From assembly GCF_022376445.1 (NCBI RefSeq), contig NW_025955021.1, positions 1 through 64,000 on the forward strand: a stretch of DNA of 64,000 nt, written 5' to 3'. The position numbers and the translations under genes are program-made. Below the pieces are notes generated by a model, which did no database searches, was not told where the DNA came from, and saw nothing but the letters and a program-made list of their open reading frames with translations. This DNA comes from Fomitopsis serialis (lineage: Eukaryota; Basidiomycota; Agaricomycetes; Polyporales; Fomitopsidaceae). The first letter of the stretch is position 1. Each line of letters opens with the position of its first letter. Positions 34,901 through 45,966 of the stretch are shown piece after piece.

Positions 34901-35127
34901 CTGTCGCTTCTAGCACTGCGGTTGCTGGCCCTTCTTCTTCTACGTCCTCTCAGCACCGCGCTGAGATGGAACCCGTTGCCGCAGTCACCGGGGAGGCCGA
35001 TGAAAATGCGATGCAGGTCGACAGTGCGACCGTCGAGCAGACTGCGGCCAGTGTCAACCCTGCAGAGCTCGCAGTCGCAGCTGTTTCGCGCCCACTACGT
35101 CGCAGTGCCCGTCGCAAGGGTCAGTGA
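31953..35127 (+). CDS. Pogo-family transposase (CENP-B-type HTH plus DDE domain), 980 residues
   Basis: Exons 31953-32169, 32228-32294, 32353-32423, 32488-33220 and 33273-35127 sum to 981 codons including TGA, and all phases match. An acidic Asp/Ser head (residues 1-110) is followed by a psq/CENP-B-like DNA-binding region (AVRAAARDYSIARQTLAARY, then VAWIKELGRRGVPMS and WYKRFRRRHPDLSVR). The DDE_1 catalytic core follows: first Asp in IYNADEKGVQLG, second in LLILDGHNSH, third in HALQPCDVGVFGPL (DDD type of pogo elements). The last ~320 residues are unusual: a Lys/Glu/Ala coiled coil with KEQERAAARA-type repeats, then a Ser/Pro-rich tail. The protein would bind the element's ends in the nucleus and cut and paste it at TA. 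Confidence 0.93.
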
Positions 35128-35432
35128 GGACCATTTGATACCCTCCATGTACTATTTTATTCGTGCTCGTCGTCCTGCACTCGCTATGCCTTACATACCC
35201 TTCGCTCTCTGTCGGCGCTTACCTCAGCGCTTATGTTGTACCGTGTGGCCCACTTCGGCGTCTGACTGTCTCCCTGTACTCGTCTCATGAAAATATTCAC
35301 CATGTCTCGCTGTCCTTACCTAAAAATATTTCGTGCTTTGGAATACATACCTGGGATGTCCTAGCATCGACTGATATGCTCAACGCAACATAAATGAGAT
35401 GTTTGGACTCGGGGGAACTTGTGCACTGCTTA

Positions 35433-35459
35433 GGTGGCCCAGATCATGGCCCGATATAG
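35433..35459 (-). repeat. Right terminal inverted repeat of the pogo element
   Basis: It ends GGCCCGATATAG on the plus strand, followed by TA at 35460-35461. It pairs with 31046-31072. Confidence 0.93.
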
Positions 35460-36029
35460 TAGCAACAGTGGGTTCAGGGCACTTGTCAAAGCAAGTGCGC
35501 TGGATTGGCTACAATCACAGGATGCGGTGACACGCTAGGAATCGCGGGTACTAAGATGGCTTGCGCAACCTTTCCCTCGCGTGGTGAAGAGCGGACTGCA
35601 GGGAATCCGTTCTCAACGGTATGTTTCGGCAATATACGGCTATAGAAAGAGCAGAGATGAACTGTGCAAATATTGATTGATGTTGGTTTGTTCACCTGGT
35701 GCTGTCGTCGACGCGTGCAGCGTGAAAGACTACCTGCAGTCGAACGCAACGAGTGAGCGGTCAAGAGAGGTTTTGTCGCCCCTAAGTATACACCGAGTCG
35801 ATCGCCGTCTGCACTTCGCAGGCTGTAGCACGTTAGCGCGGCCGTGAGTGTGACGGGGTGTGACGGACGTCGCGGTGCCTCGGCACGTGTGGGCATCTCC
35901 ACCGTGCCATAGCTGAGCGTCGTCCACGCCGCCTAAGCCTGCCCTGTCTTCCCCAACTCTCCGGTGAGCACAAAGTCCTCTTCTCTAGCGCTACACTCCC
36001 TGTATCTTGACCGCCCAAACACCTAGACC
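35460..36029 (+). promoter_or_regulatory. Upstream region of the SEC4/Rab8 gene
   Basis: These 570 bp contain the TA duplication and then the native upstream DNA of the Rab gene. Before insertion this was probably one divergent promoter of about 700 bp shared with the helicase. No credible coding region; minus-strand frames here are chance. Confidence 0.45.
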
Positions 36030-36956
<927 letters not shown>

Positions 36957-37139
36957 GCATCTCCAGTGTGATTAGATGTTGCATACCTGTACGTCTCGCC
37001 TGTGTTGTTATGGATGTTCCTCAGATGGTCCCTCGTCGTATTTATATCCGTGTAATGTGGTCGCGCTCCTGACCTGTCTTCTACCATTGCTAACAGCAAT
37101 CCGTCTTATACATGCACGTCCGACGCGTGCGCGCTACCT

Positions 37140-39915
37140 TTACTCTGAGATGGGCGTGGCATAATTCCAGTTGCCGCCCCACCACCGCTTGATGCGCTCG
37201 CCGCCCCATTCTTCGTACAGCTCCTTAGTTACACTGACCTTCTGCAGGTCGTCTGTCTTCGCAAAGTCGGCCATGCCCTTCCATGCATCTAGTATCGGAT
37301 CTGCAGCGCGCACGATGCCCAGCGGCATTTCGGGCGGCAGTATGGGTCGCAGCGCTGCTTGCAGCCGCTCAGTCAGTCCGGGCAGCTGAGATGCCCCTCC
37401 AGTGACAAAGACGTTCTGCGGGTCAGGTTAGGTCACTCGAGGACGCCATCGGTGCACGAGGATATTCGTACCTTCGCAAGAAGGCTCTTCTCGCTATCGG
37501 GGAAACGTGATAGGACGCTCTGCAGGACCTCGCCGAGGCCTGCTGAGTCCACGCCCGCCATGCTCGGCGAGAACCACGCCTCGCACACGCGCCACCGCTC
37601 AACATTCAAATGAATGCGCGCCTTTCCTACTCAGCCTCATTAAAACCGCGCCAGAAGATAGAGGGCTACTTCCACATACCCTCGACGTCACCGTCGTCAT
37701 ACTGTGGCTTGAACGCGGCGAGCAGCGCTGACCGCTGCGCGGATAGGGACGCGTGGGTGTGCTCGTGCGTGAAGGACGGGTCGTGCTGCAGCAGCTTCTG
37801 CTCCACGGTGGCCAGGTTCGCCATGTCTTCCTCTTCGTCAGATGAGGCGGCGTTCGCGTTCTGTAGCAACGGTCAGCGGTGGCGAGGCGAGGCGACGGGG
37901 AAGTCCTACGATCTTGCGGTATATTGCCCAGTCGGCGTCATCCGCGCCGAACAAATCCTCTGCAGAAACGTGAGATAAAGTGCGCTGCGTAGTTGAGGAA
38001 CCTGCCCTGACCACCACCGGTCTTCCTTCGCTTCTTCGGGACGCGGTCATCTGCAGCCAGATTGGCGATGCTCTTCATGCGCGCTTGCGACGCAGCACTC
38101 TTCCGGTCGGTCAACGCGAGCTTCCTCCGATTCCGCTCCTTGATCTTGTTCATGATCGTCTGGATGGAGTGAATCGAGTGAGATGCGACGGACAGACGCG
38201 ACAAGCCTGCGACGGACCTCCTGCTCCTTCCGCAGCTTGCTCGACCAACCAGTCAAGTCGCGCTCGCGCTCTTCCTGTTCTCGCCGTTCTTCAGCTAGCT
38301 TTTCTTCCCGCTCTCGCTCCTTCTCCTTCTTCGTCCGCTCGCGCGCTTCGAATCCTGCCTTCAAGAGCCGCTGCTGGCGCTTCTGTTTCAGGCCATCCTC
38401 ATCAAGCTAGTATGAAGTCATTCAGTCAAGTGAGTGTAGAGAAAGCAGGATCAGCGAACCTCGTCATCCGGAGTGTCGAGCAGATCGAACTGCGGTGGGT
38501 TCTGATGATCGGGAGGGTCAACCTCTTGGAAGTAGGTGAGAAGGACGGCGGCTTGCCTCCAACTCTTCTCCGTCCGCCTCCTTCCTGGCTTTGCGCAACT
38601 CAGTATCGAGCTTCTTGATGGCTTTGTCGAGCGCCTGGTCATCGTCGAACCCTTCCTCCTCCAAGATGTTCTATACAGACGTTAGAAATGCTCCTGACGC
38701 GTGTTTGCATCACTCACGGCCCAATCCTCCTTGCTCTCCTCCGCGCGCCTCTCTCTTAGGCTTAGCATGCGCTGTAGATCGTCCTCCTTCTGTCCCAGCT
38801 ATGCATAACGCGTGGACTTAGCCTCGCACGATCCGACGCTGGGGTCAGCGCACCTTCTCTAAGCGTGCCTTCGCCGCGATCATCTGCAACCGTCGCCCTT
38901 GCTCCCTCTTACGCTCAGCAATCTCTGCGAGCTCCTCTTCCGTCTTCTCTTCCACCACGGGCAGAGCGAACGGATACTGGATGATGCGATCTGATGCCCG
39001 CAGGTTGAGGGGATCCTTGAGCTGGCGCAGCAGCGCAGGATAGTCGGTCGCGAACCCGCAGAAGTTGCGCAGCATCCACTGGGTCATATCGTACTAAGCG
39101 GCTAGCGGAATCTCGAGCAGATGATCACTCACATTGGTCTGCACAGGCGTGACGCGAGTGGGGAATGTGGGGTACTTGAGTTGAGCGAGTTTATGGAGGT
39201 AGTCGGTCGCCTGGTTCGCGCCCCATGGTATCCGTTTAGCGTGGCTCATCAATCCTGTTCCGTTCATTACCGGAGTGACCGATGTCGAGGCGGAGTTGAA
39301 GGAGACGACGAGTCCGTCGGAGGTGAAGGGGACGGGCGGGGACGGCAGATTGTTGTGGTAAAACGACATCATGGAGTCGACGCAGTAGGCGAGAGAGGGA
39401 ACGGAATACTGCTCGAACATGAGTTCGGACGTCAAGGCTCGCGAGTGCAGCGGCGAGCACAGTCGCTCGCTCATGAGGACGGGGTGCTCAACCGTCGACG
39501 CGTCGATGCCCAGATGGATGAAAGCATAGTCCAACGCGTTCTCCTACGTCTCCCGAGTAGCCAAGGTCAGTTCGGGCACGACGGGACGCGTAGAAGAACT
39601 CACGAGCGCGTCGAAGTTCAATAGCACATCGCCCTCCCATGGCGTCTTCGCCTGGGACTTTGCTCCGCTCTCCGTGTCTATCCCGTCTCCGAATAACAAT
39701 AGCGGCTTGTTCGTCTTGCGCTCCTTGTACTTTGCCACGGCGTTGGGCTGGCATCGCGGGGTGGAGGACGTGCAGAAACCAAACTTCAGCGTCGTCGATC
39801 CGTTGTCGATTACGAGGGGTGTTTGCTTTCCTCTGTGTTCATCGTAGGATGCTGGTGGCGAGAGACTGGGGATGGTGAATGGTGGTAATGGCGTGATGTT
39901 CAGCGTGTCCGCCAT
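37140..39915 (-). CDS. ARP5: Actin-related protein 5 (INO80 chromatin remodeller subunit)
   Basis: ATG at 39915 (MADTLNITPLPPF); the end is WGGNWNYATPISE at 37140. About ten exons join in frame, roughly 740 residues. Actin-fold motifs include VIDNGSTTLKFGF (phosphate loop 1) and HPVLMSERLCSP; the C-terminal actin part includes NVFVTGGASQLPGL. The long Glu/Lys/Arg-rich insertion (38050-38900: helical tracts such as TGWSSKLRKEQE and KSIANLAADDRVPKKRRKTGG) is the Arp5-specific insert that contacts Ies6 and the Ino80 ATPase. One spot near 38560-38580 needs a change of frame that I could not explain with a standard intron, so an uncertain base or a cryptic splice is possible there. Otherwise intact. 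Confidence 0.9.
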
Positions 39916-40718
39916 GGCGATGCGCTCCAGATACAGCGAGCACTGGGAAACACGGCAAATCCAACGGCGCAGGATAGGACGGGCGTGGTTCTGGATGCAA
40001 AAGAAGGCAGCGCCATATTCGAGTCTGAGCGTCCTGTCAAGCTCTGTTCTGCGTCAATTGCCTTTCTCAGCGTTGTGCCTCCCCCACGTGCTTCCGACCG
40101 AACTCAGGACGCTGTCGGCGCTGTTGTCGTCGACAATGTCGACGGTCGCCCTGAGACGATCATCATCGCGCGCGCTCGACATGCCACTGTACTCTTAATC
40201 AATCCTCGTCACTTGGCACGGAACGGCATCAACATAAGGAGGACCAGTTCAAATTCTTCGTGAGCATACCGGACATGCCTCCGACGTGGTCGTACAAGAC
40301 GCTGCTTCCATAATTGGTCGCAGCCTCACGTTACAGTCTCAGCACATCCTTCCGCATGCCCTATAAGCTATGTGCTTGACGCGGGCTCAGTACATGCTGC
40401 ACATGTGGACGTCCGTGGAGGATTTTTATAGGTGAAGTAACTGCTCATTTGCGAGAGTCAGATTCGTAACGTTCGTTAACAACGCGCAACGATTGATGTA
40501 CCGTCCTTGGCTAGAAAACGAGCCCGATATCCTTTCTGCACTCTTGCATGAGGCCTGAGCACTGAGCACTGAGCAATGAGGGCATCAACCTACTTGAACA
40601 TCCATGCACTGAGCAAGTGGGTTCTATACCGATTCTACACAGATCTTATCATCACAACTTACATATACATCTTTCCGTCCATGCGCCTGCATCACTAGTC
40701 CCCACAGACATCTCTCGC
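39916..40718. other. Intergenic region between ARP5 and the DLH-like gene
   Basis: It holds the divergent promoters of ARP5 and the DLH-like gene. A plus-strand frame at 39985-40263 reads rather like protein (for example ETIIIARARHATVLLINPRH) but begins with GTG and has no recognised family, so it is at best a decayed exon. Confidence 0.35.
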
Positions 40719-42239
40719 ATGACTCTCCAACGCGCCGAACGCTACGACCCTGACTCGCCACTCGAGCAGGAGGTCAAGCTTCCTTCCGCGCCGTGCGCCA
40801 CGCTCGCTACAAACGCGACGCTCCAGCCACCGCTCACGCGCCGCGGTACCGGTCCCGGCCTCATCCAGTTTCTCCCTGCGCGCGCAAAGTACGCGGGCAG
40901 CACAACCCTCGAGGGCGAGCAGGCAGTGCAGAAGTCGCTGGACCCGGAGCCCGTGCAGAAATGGGCTGAGGAGGGATATGCGGTCGTCGGTGTCGAGGAC
41001 GCGGGGGCATCAGACGTGGGCTGGGGCGTCAACGCCGCGCTCGCAGAGGGCCTTAAGGCACTCAAGGCACTCCCCGAGCTTGATACTCACGACAAGTTCG
41101 GTGTGATCGGTGTGTACTTTTGCGTGCATGAATCTCAGGCGTGATAAGCTGAATGACTGGTTATGCACGCAGTCTATGACGCGGAGCTGATTGACGCAGT
41201 GCACGACGCAGTGACTCAACACCCAGAGGTCGTCGCGGTGGTCGCATTTTCGGATACGGTGACGACTACGAACCCGCCAAGATCGACGCTATACCACCTG
41301 CCTGGAAAGATTGAACCCGGGGGAACGGGTGCCGTGGAGGTGGTCGCACACGAACATGCGCGGTCGCCGTACTTCGTCTTACCCCAGGGTGGCGCGTACG
41401 AGCCGAGCGCAGCGACAGCCGCGCACAGCAAGTCGCTCGTATTTCTGCGCAGGCATATCGGCGGACCGCACTTCGACATCGAGGCGATCTGGGAGGAGCA
41501 CACATACTTCGAGTTCGAGGTCCGTTCGGTCGCGAAGACGATGGGCACCATGGTCGTGCGTGCATAGATATGGGGCCTGGAACGTGCCGCTGACGATGCC
41601 CCAGCAAGAGCCGTACGTGAACCATGTTACGACGATGACCGGTGGCATCGGACGCAAGAACCTCACTGCTTTCTACCGTGACCACTTCATTTTCAGGTGT
41701 CAGAGCAGCTTGTTTTCTATTCACCTGGAGTCTAACATTTTCCACAGTAATCCTCCAGATACAGCCTTAAGAACTGTCTCCCGCACAGTGGGTGCCGACC
41801 GCATCGTCGGTGCGCCGCGCCATCCCGTGCTCCTGGATCCCTGCTAACCTCCACGCAGAAGAATTCGTCTTCCACGTCACGCACACGACTGCGATCGACT
41901 GGCTGCTTCCCGGTGTCCCGCCCACGGGCAAGAAGTTAGAGATCCCCATGCTGGGCGTTATCAACGTTCGCGGCGACCGCCTGTATCATGGTCCGTCCGA
42001 AGCCTTTGGTCTGAGTCATCTTCCCTGCTCTGACTGAGATCGTCGCAGAGCATATCTGGTGGGACCAGGGCACCGTGCTCAAGCAGACCGACCTTCTTCC
42101 GGATATTGTGACCGTGTTCACCCCGATGGGCCCGCGCAGGCTCAGGCTGCCCGTCGCAGGTGCTGAGGCCGCACACATGCTTGTGAACGAATCAGATGGC
42201 AGATCGAACGAGATGCTTGGCTGGGGATACCAGGACTGA
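40719..42239 (+). CDS. Dienelactone-hydrolase-like / SnoaL-like two-domain protein
   Basis: ATG at 40719 (MTLQRAERYD). Exon 1 ends at 41109, exon 2 starts at 41173, and four further exons follow; the stop is TGA at 42237-42239. About 415 residues. The N-terminal half resembles fungal carboxymethylenebutenolidase (DLH) proteins in layout (KWAEEGYAVVGVE, VVAFSDT, LPQGGAYEPSA). The stretch where DLH enzymes carry the nucleophile elbow GxCxG reads KFGVIVYDAEL instead, with no Cys. The C-terminal half (TMTGGIGRKNLTAFYRDHFIF, TTAIDWLLPGVPPTGKKLE, EHIWWDQGTVLKQ) is an NTF2/SnoaL-like fold known from fungal homologues. A true esterase activity is therefore doubtful for the first domain. All splice phases agree. 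Confidence 0.75.
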
Positions 42240-42953
42240 TTGTGCACATTGGTGTGCTTGCAATTGCGTCGGGGTTATGTTTACGCTGCCAACAGTAATG
42301 CGATACGGGTATATCACTTCGATGGGTGTCTGCACCTGTACAACGCTTTGCAGATGCTTCACGCCGTAGAGGGCTATCCTCGCATCGCCTGCAACAGCCT
42401 GGGTCTCACGGCGTCCACCAGAAAAAAAGAACCGCTGACGACATCGTGTGCCTATGTAGATGTGTTCGACGCTTCTATACGCGCCAGCGAGCGAGCGCTA
42501 CGCTGCATCGATGCATATATACATAACTTACTTATCATTGCGTTCACTGTCCCTGCGCTCTCCTCCTCAAGTCCAGCTTCGAGTTCTTACAGCGCACACC
42601 GAGAGCCATTGAAAGTCCTCACGAGGTACGACTCCGCTTTCGCCAACAAATATCTTTACTGACATCGTGGTTGCCACTTAGCGACGCGACCACCATCGGT
42701 CGCTAGCACCGCGCGAATCGACGACCAAGACGGTCCATTTGAGCTTGTCGGGTAGCAATACCGGATATCAGGTAGTGTGTTATCACATTAAGTATGCTTG
42801 TTCTTGGAGAGCCGCGGTCTGAGACAATGCTATCAGTAACGTGTTTCCATCGTCGAGGGTCTGCGTGCCAGCTGTCGACACACACCTGCAGAGGACTTTC
42901 ATCGGTGGGACATCGCGGTCTCATCGCCGTATAATACATCCCACGTCAACGAA
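42240..42953. other. Intergenic region
   Basis: The frames here have no family resemblance. It contains the 3' end of the DLH-like transcript and the upstream region of the F-box gene. Confidence 0.4.
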
Positions 42954-44503
42954 ATGGACAGAGTCGAGTCGATGTAAGTGTCACTGTCCAGACGCGGGTA
43001 CCATAATTAACAAATGTGGAATATAGTACAGTGACAACATCCGAGGGCTCCCCTCATGGTCCGTTTATCCCGCGGCTTCCTGTAGAGGTCTGTGAACGGA
43101 TCATCGATCACCTAGCTACGGGATGGGATATCAAAGACACTCGTGCAAAGAGCCAGCATCTGTCCACTCTCGCATCCTGCGCGCTCGTATGCCAAGACTG
43201 GTACTACTTGACGTGGTACCATCTGCATCAGCGCATGTATCTGCGAGACCGGAAGGATGTCCTCTCGCTCTCCAGGACACTCCGCGCAAGACCTCGCCTC
43301 CGTGAGGTCATTCAGCAGGTCGTCATATCGGGTGCTTCTCCCGGGGAGTGCCAACCGATCCGGCACCTGGGGACGTTTGCCGCTATGCTCGCTGGCAAGG
43401 TCCCGTGGTTGTCAAGGATCGTCATTGCAGATGCTGAGTGGACCGTCGGCTCGGTGCGATTGGAGGACATCGGCTACCTAGCTGCGTTCAACTCCATTGA
43501 CACTCTACACCTATCCAATGTCACCTTGTCGAATGTCGCCCAGCTGTCACACCTTGTTTCAGCACTCCCGCGGCTGAGGTGATTATGGTGCGACAAAGTT
43601 GACTGCTTGCAAGTCTCCCCAGCCTCCCTCCCACTGAACTGTGCAAATGTGGAGTATCTCGTCGTGCGATGGGTTGCACCGGCAGTCGAAAACCTCCTCG
43701 TGCAGATCAGCCGGGCTTCCCGAGTACGCCGTCTCATTCTCGGGGTTACAGGCGAATTGGCTCCATCCTCGGCAGCCAGCAGAAGCCAGACTTTGCTGGA
43801 TGCCAGTTCCACATCTGCAGAAATCGTTTGGCTCCATATTTCAATTGATCCCGGTTATCCTGTTCGTGATGGTACCACGCTCGGAAAGTCTTCTCAGTTC
43901 TCTTCTCGCTACCTGGCTGATTGTCACATGCCTATTCCAGAGCGACACTGTAACCTTTCACGCCACGACAACCTGTGGCAGTTGGAGGTCATACTACATC
44001 ACCCCTTTGCAGGGTGGCCCTGGATCCCACATGTCGTGTCTCGCATCGTCTCGAAACACTTCCACGCTCTGTCTATCACGTTATGGCTCCAGAAGGACCA
44101 CATGGCCGAAGACCTGGACAGAATGCTGACGACAGTGGAGCAGGATGATGTCCTGACGCAGTTGGACAATATACTGCAGCAGAAGCGCTTCTCCAGTACT
44201 GTTGTGTCGCGCAGCGTCTGTCTAGGCATTCACTGGTTGTCTGGCCATGGACTTGTTGGGATGGGTTCAGCACTACGGGAGCAGTGCGATCGTTTGGACG
44301 AGCTCGTCAAACGGAAGATGCCACACTCGCATGCACGGGGTATATTGAGGTACGTAGTACTATGGACTTGGTATTGCGAAGGAAAGCTGAGTGTCCCTGG
44401 GAGCATTGCACATAACTTCCAAGAACTCGTCAGTTGGAGGGAGGACGTGCACAATATACGTGATTACAGAAAGGAAACAGGCCGCTGGTTGCCCCGGGGC
44501 TGA
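42954..44503 (+). pseudogene. F-box/leucine-rich-type protein gene with an internal stop
   Basis: Exon 1 is 42954-42973, an intron ends at 43026, and exon 2 is open from 43027. The start PRLPVEVCERIIDHL...LASCALVCQDWYYLTW is a clear F-box (SCF ubiquitin ligase adaptor, binds Skp1), followed by irregular LRR-like strands (SIDTLHLSNVTLSNVAQL, VEYLVVRW). TGA at 43580-43582 interrupts the frame after LPRLR, and the same frame then continues LWCDKVDCLQV... to TGA at 44503. A CGA-to-TGA change would explain it. A 35-nt GT-AG segment starts exactly there but is shorter than any other intron in the window. After 44503, coding-like sequence (RSLEAARIDILQVATLQPGS) continues in another frame, a second hint of decay. 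Confidence 0.6.
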
Positions 44504-45560
44504 GGAGCCTCGAGGCAGCACGGATTGACATCCTTCAAGTTGCAACCCTGCAACCTGGCTCTGTTCGTCGCATGGAGTTCGTGAGTATGAAACCATCATC
44601 CTTAGGCCGCTCTGCTAATTTATTGCGCGGTCTGAACGTACAGAATGGCCCCGCGGCCACAACGCGGGTCGATATACTGCTGGTGTCGGGGAAGGCATTC
44701 GCGCCCACTTATGCTCGAATGTAATACACTGCATGGTCATTTATTAGAATGAAGAATTGTACAGATAGCGGTACGGATGTTGTGTGCTGGAGACAGACAT
44801 TTGATTGTTATAGAACGAGTTTCGAAATCCGTCGAGACCGGATATATGCAATTATATTCGGGCACTGCCCGTACCAGTGTGCAGTGGACACTTGTAGACG
44901 GTGCGGTGGTGGGGTGCGACCGTATCTGCACGGATGGGTACGAGACAAGGGGGTGGTAATCCTGACAAACGTCAACCGATTCGGCACCTGGGGGCGTTTG
45001 CCACAATGCTCGCAGGCAAGGCCCCGAGGCTGTCGTCCGTGGGGGCGCATGCAACGGCATACCTGTCAGTAGGCATTTGTGGCGCAGCACCTTGTACTTA
45101 GATCCGAGCGAACCTGGCGGGAGGTAAGTTAGCGGCCGCCTGGAGGGTCTGCCTGGAGACTAGTCCCGCTCTTCAATCGATCCGATACCTTCTCTCGGCC
45201 TGGGTGGCCTAGTTGTCTGCGCCTGAGAGGGGACTGCGAGAGGTGGGAGAAAAAGGGCTCCTAGCTGCTGCAGCCTGGGTACATAGCACTCTCGGATCAG
45301 ACGCACCTCTCCGGAGCCTCTCCGTTGGACTGACGCTCCGACCTAACGGGAGGCGCAGAACCTATCAAAGCGGTACTGTCAGACCAGCGGACAATTTTAT
45401 GTGTTTGCTTACACAAAGTCATGTCGCCCTTAAAGCACTGCGGTGCACAGTTTCTAACTGTCCCGGCGAATTGATAGAAGCTACTACCCGCGTATTGCTG
45501 CGTGGCTGCGTGTCCGATACTGACCCGAGTACGGTGCAGAAAGGATGGTTGCGGCGATGT
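44504..45560 (+). pseudogene. Decayed partial copy of the F-box gene
   Basis: Bases 44970-45060 (RQPIRHLGAFATMLAGKAPRLSS) closely repeat 43345-43425 of the upstream F-box gene (QPIRHLGTFAAMLAGKVPWLSR) at DNA and protein level. Downstream, 45213-45560 gives an LRR-like stretch (LGSDAPLRSLSVGLTLRP, HVALKALRCTVSNC) that may be its C-terminal part. No start and several frame breaks: a tandem duplicate in decay. Confidence 0.55.
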
Positions 45561-45966
45561 TAACCGCGCCTGGCCGCGGAGACTGCGGGAGCTGGGGAGG
45601 GGATGGGCCGGATGGGCGCGAGGGCGAAGGCGCTGCAGTGGCTGCACGGCTGAGTAGAAACGCGTCACGGTGCCGCGGGGGCGGCGTGGCTGTAATAGGG
45701 TTTGGTGCTACCCGCTGCCCCTCTTGCCCTTTCGCCAACATCTCTCTCCGCTTGCTCGCCGTCGTGCACGTCGAGCTCACTGTGCCTGCAGTGCCGCGGC
45801 TGTCGTCTGACTCGCTGATCGTGCTGTGATCCGTATCGCCTCGAGCGCGCGCCCCAGCACCCGACATTACGCCCGCACGCGACGCCATTACCTGAACCCT
45901 GCCTCACACCGCCTGTACTTAAATAATCCACCCTGCTGATCGCCACACGCCTGCCTCGCCTCAACC
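45561..45966. promoter_or_regulatory. GC-rich upstream region of the OSBP gene
   Basis: A minus-strand frame (45484-45888) starts with a plausible ATG and Ser/Thr-rich residues but quickly becomes Pro/Arg low complexity and overlaps the F-box debris. I regard it as chance or debris. The stretch next to 45967 should hold the OSBP promoter. Confidence 0.35.

Larger units (their letters stand above)
31046..35459 (+). mobile_element. Complete pogo-type DNA transposon, 4,414 bp
   Basis: Terminal inverted repeats of 27 bp (31046-31072 and 35433-35459) differ at two positions and both start CTATATCGGGCCA reading inward. TA dinucleotides flank both ends (31044-31045 and 35460-35461), the target duplication typical of Tc1/mariner-pogo elements. 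Inside is one spliced transposase gene (31953-35127). About 880 bp of non-coding DNA lie between the left repeat and the start codon. Intact ends, an open transposase and nearly identical repeats suggest a recent and possibly active copy. Confidence 0.92.
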
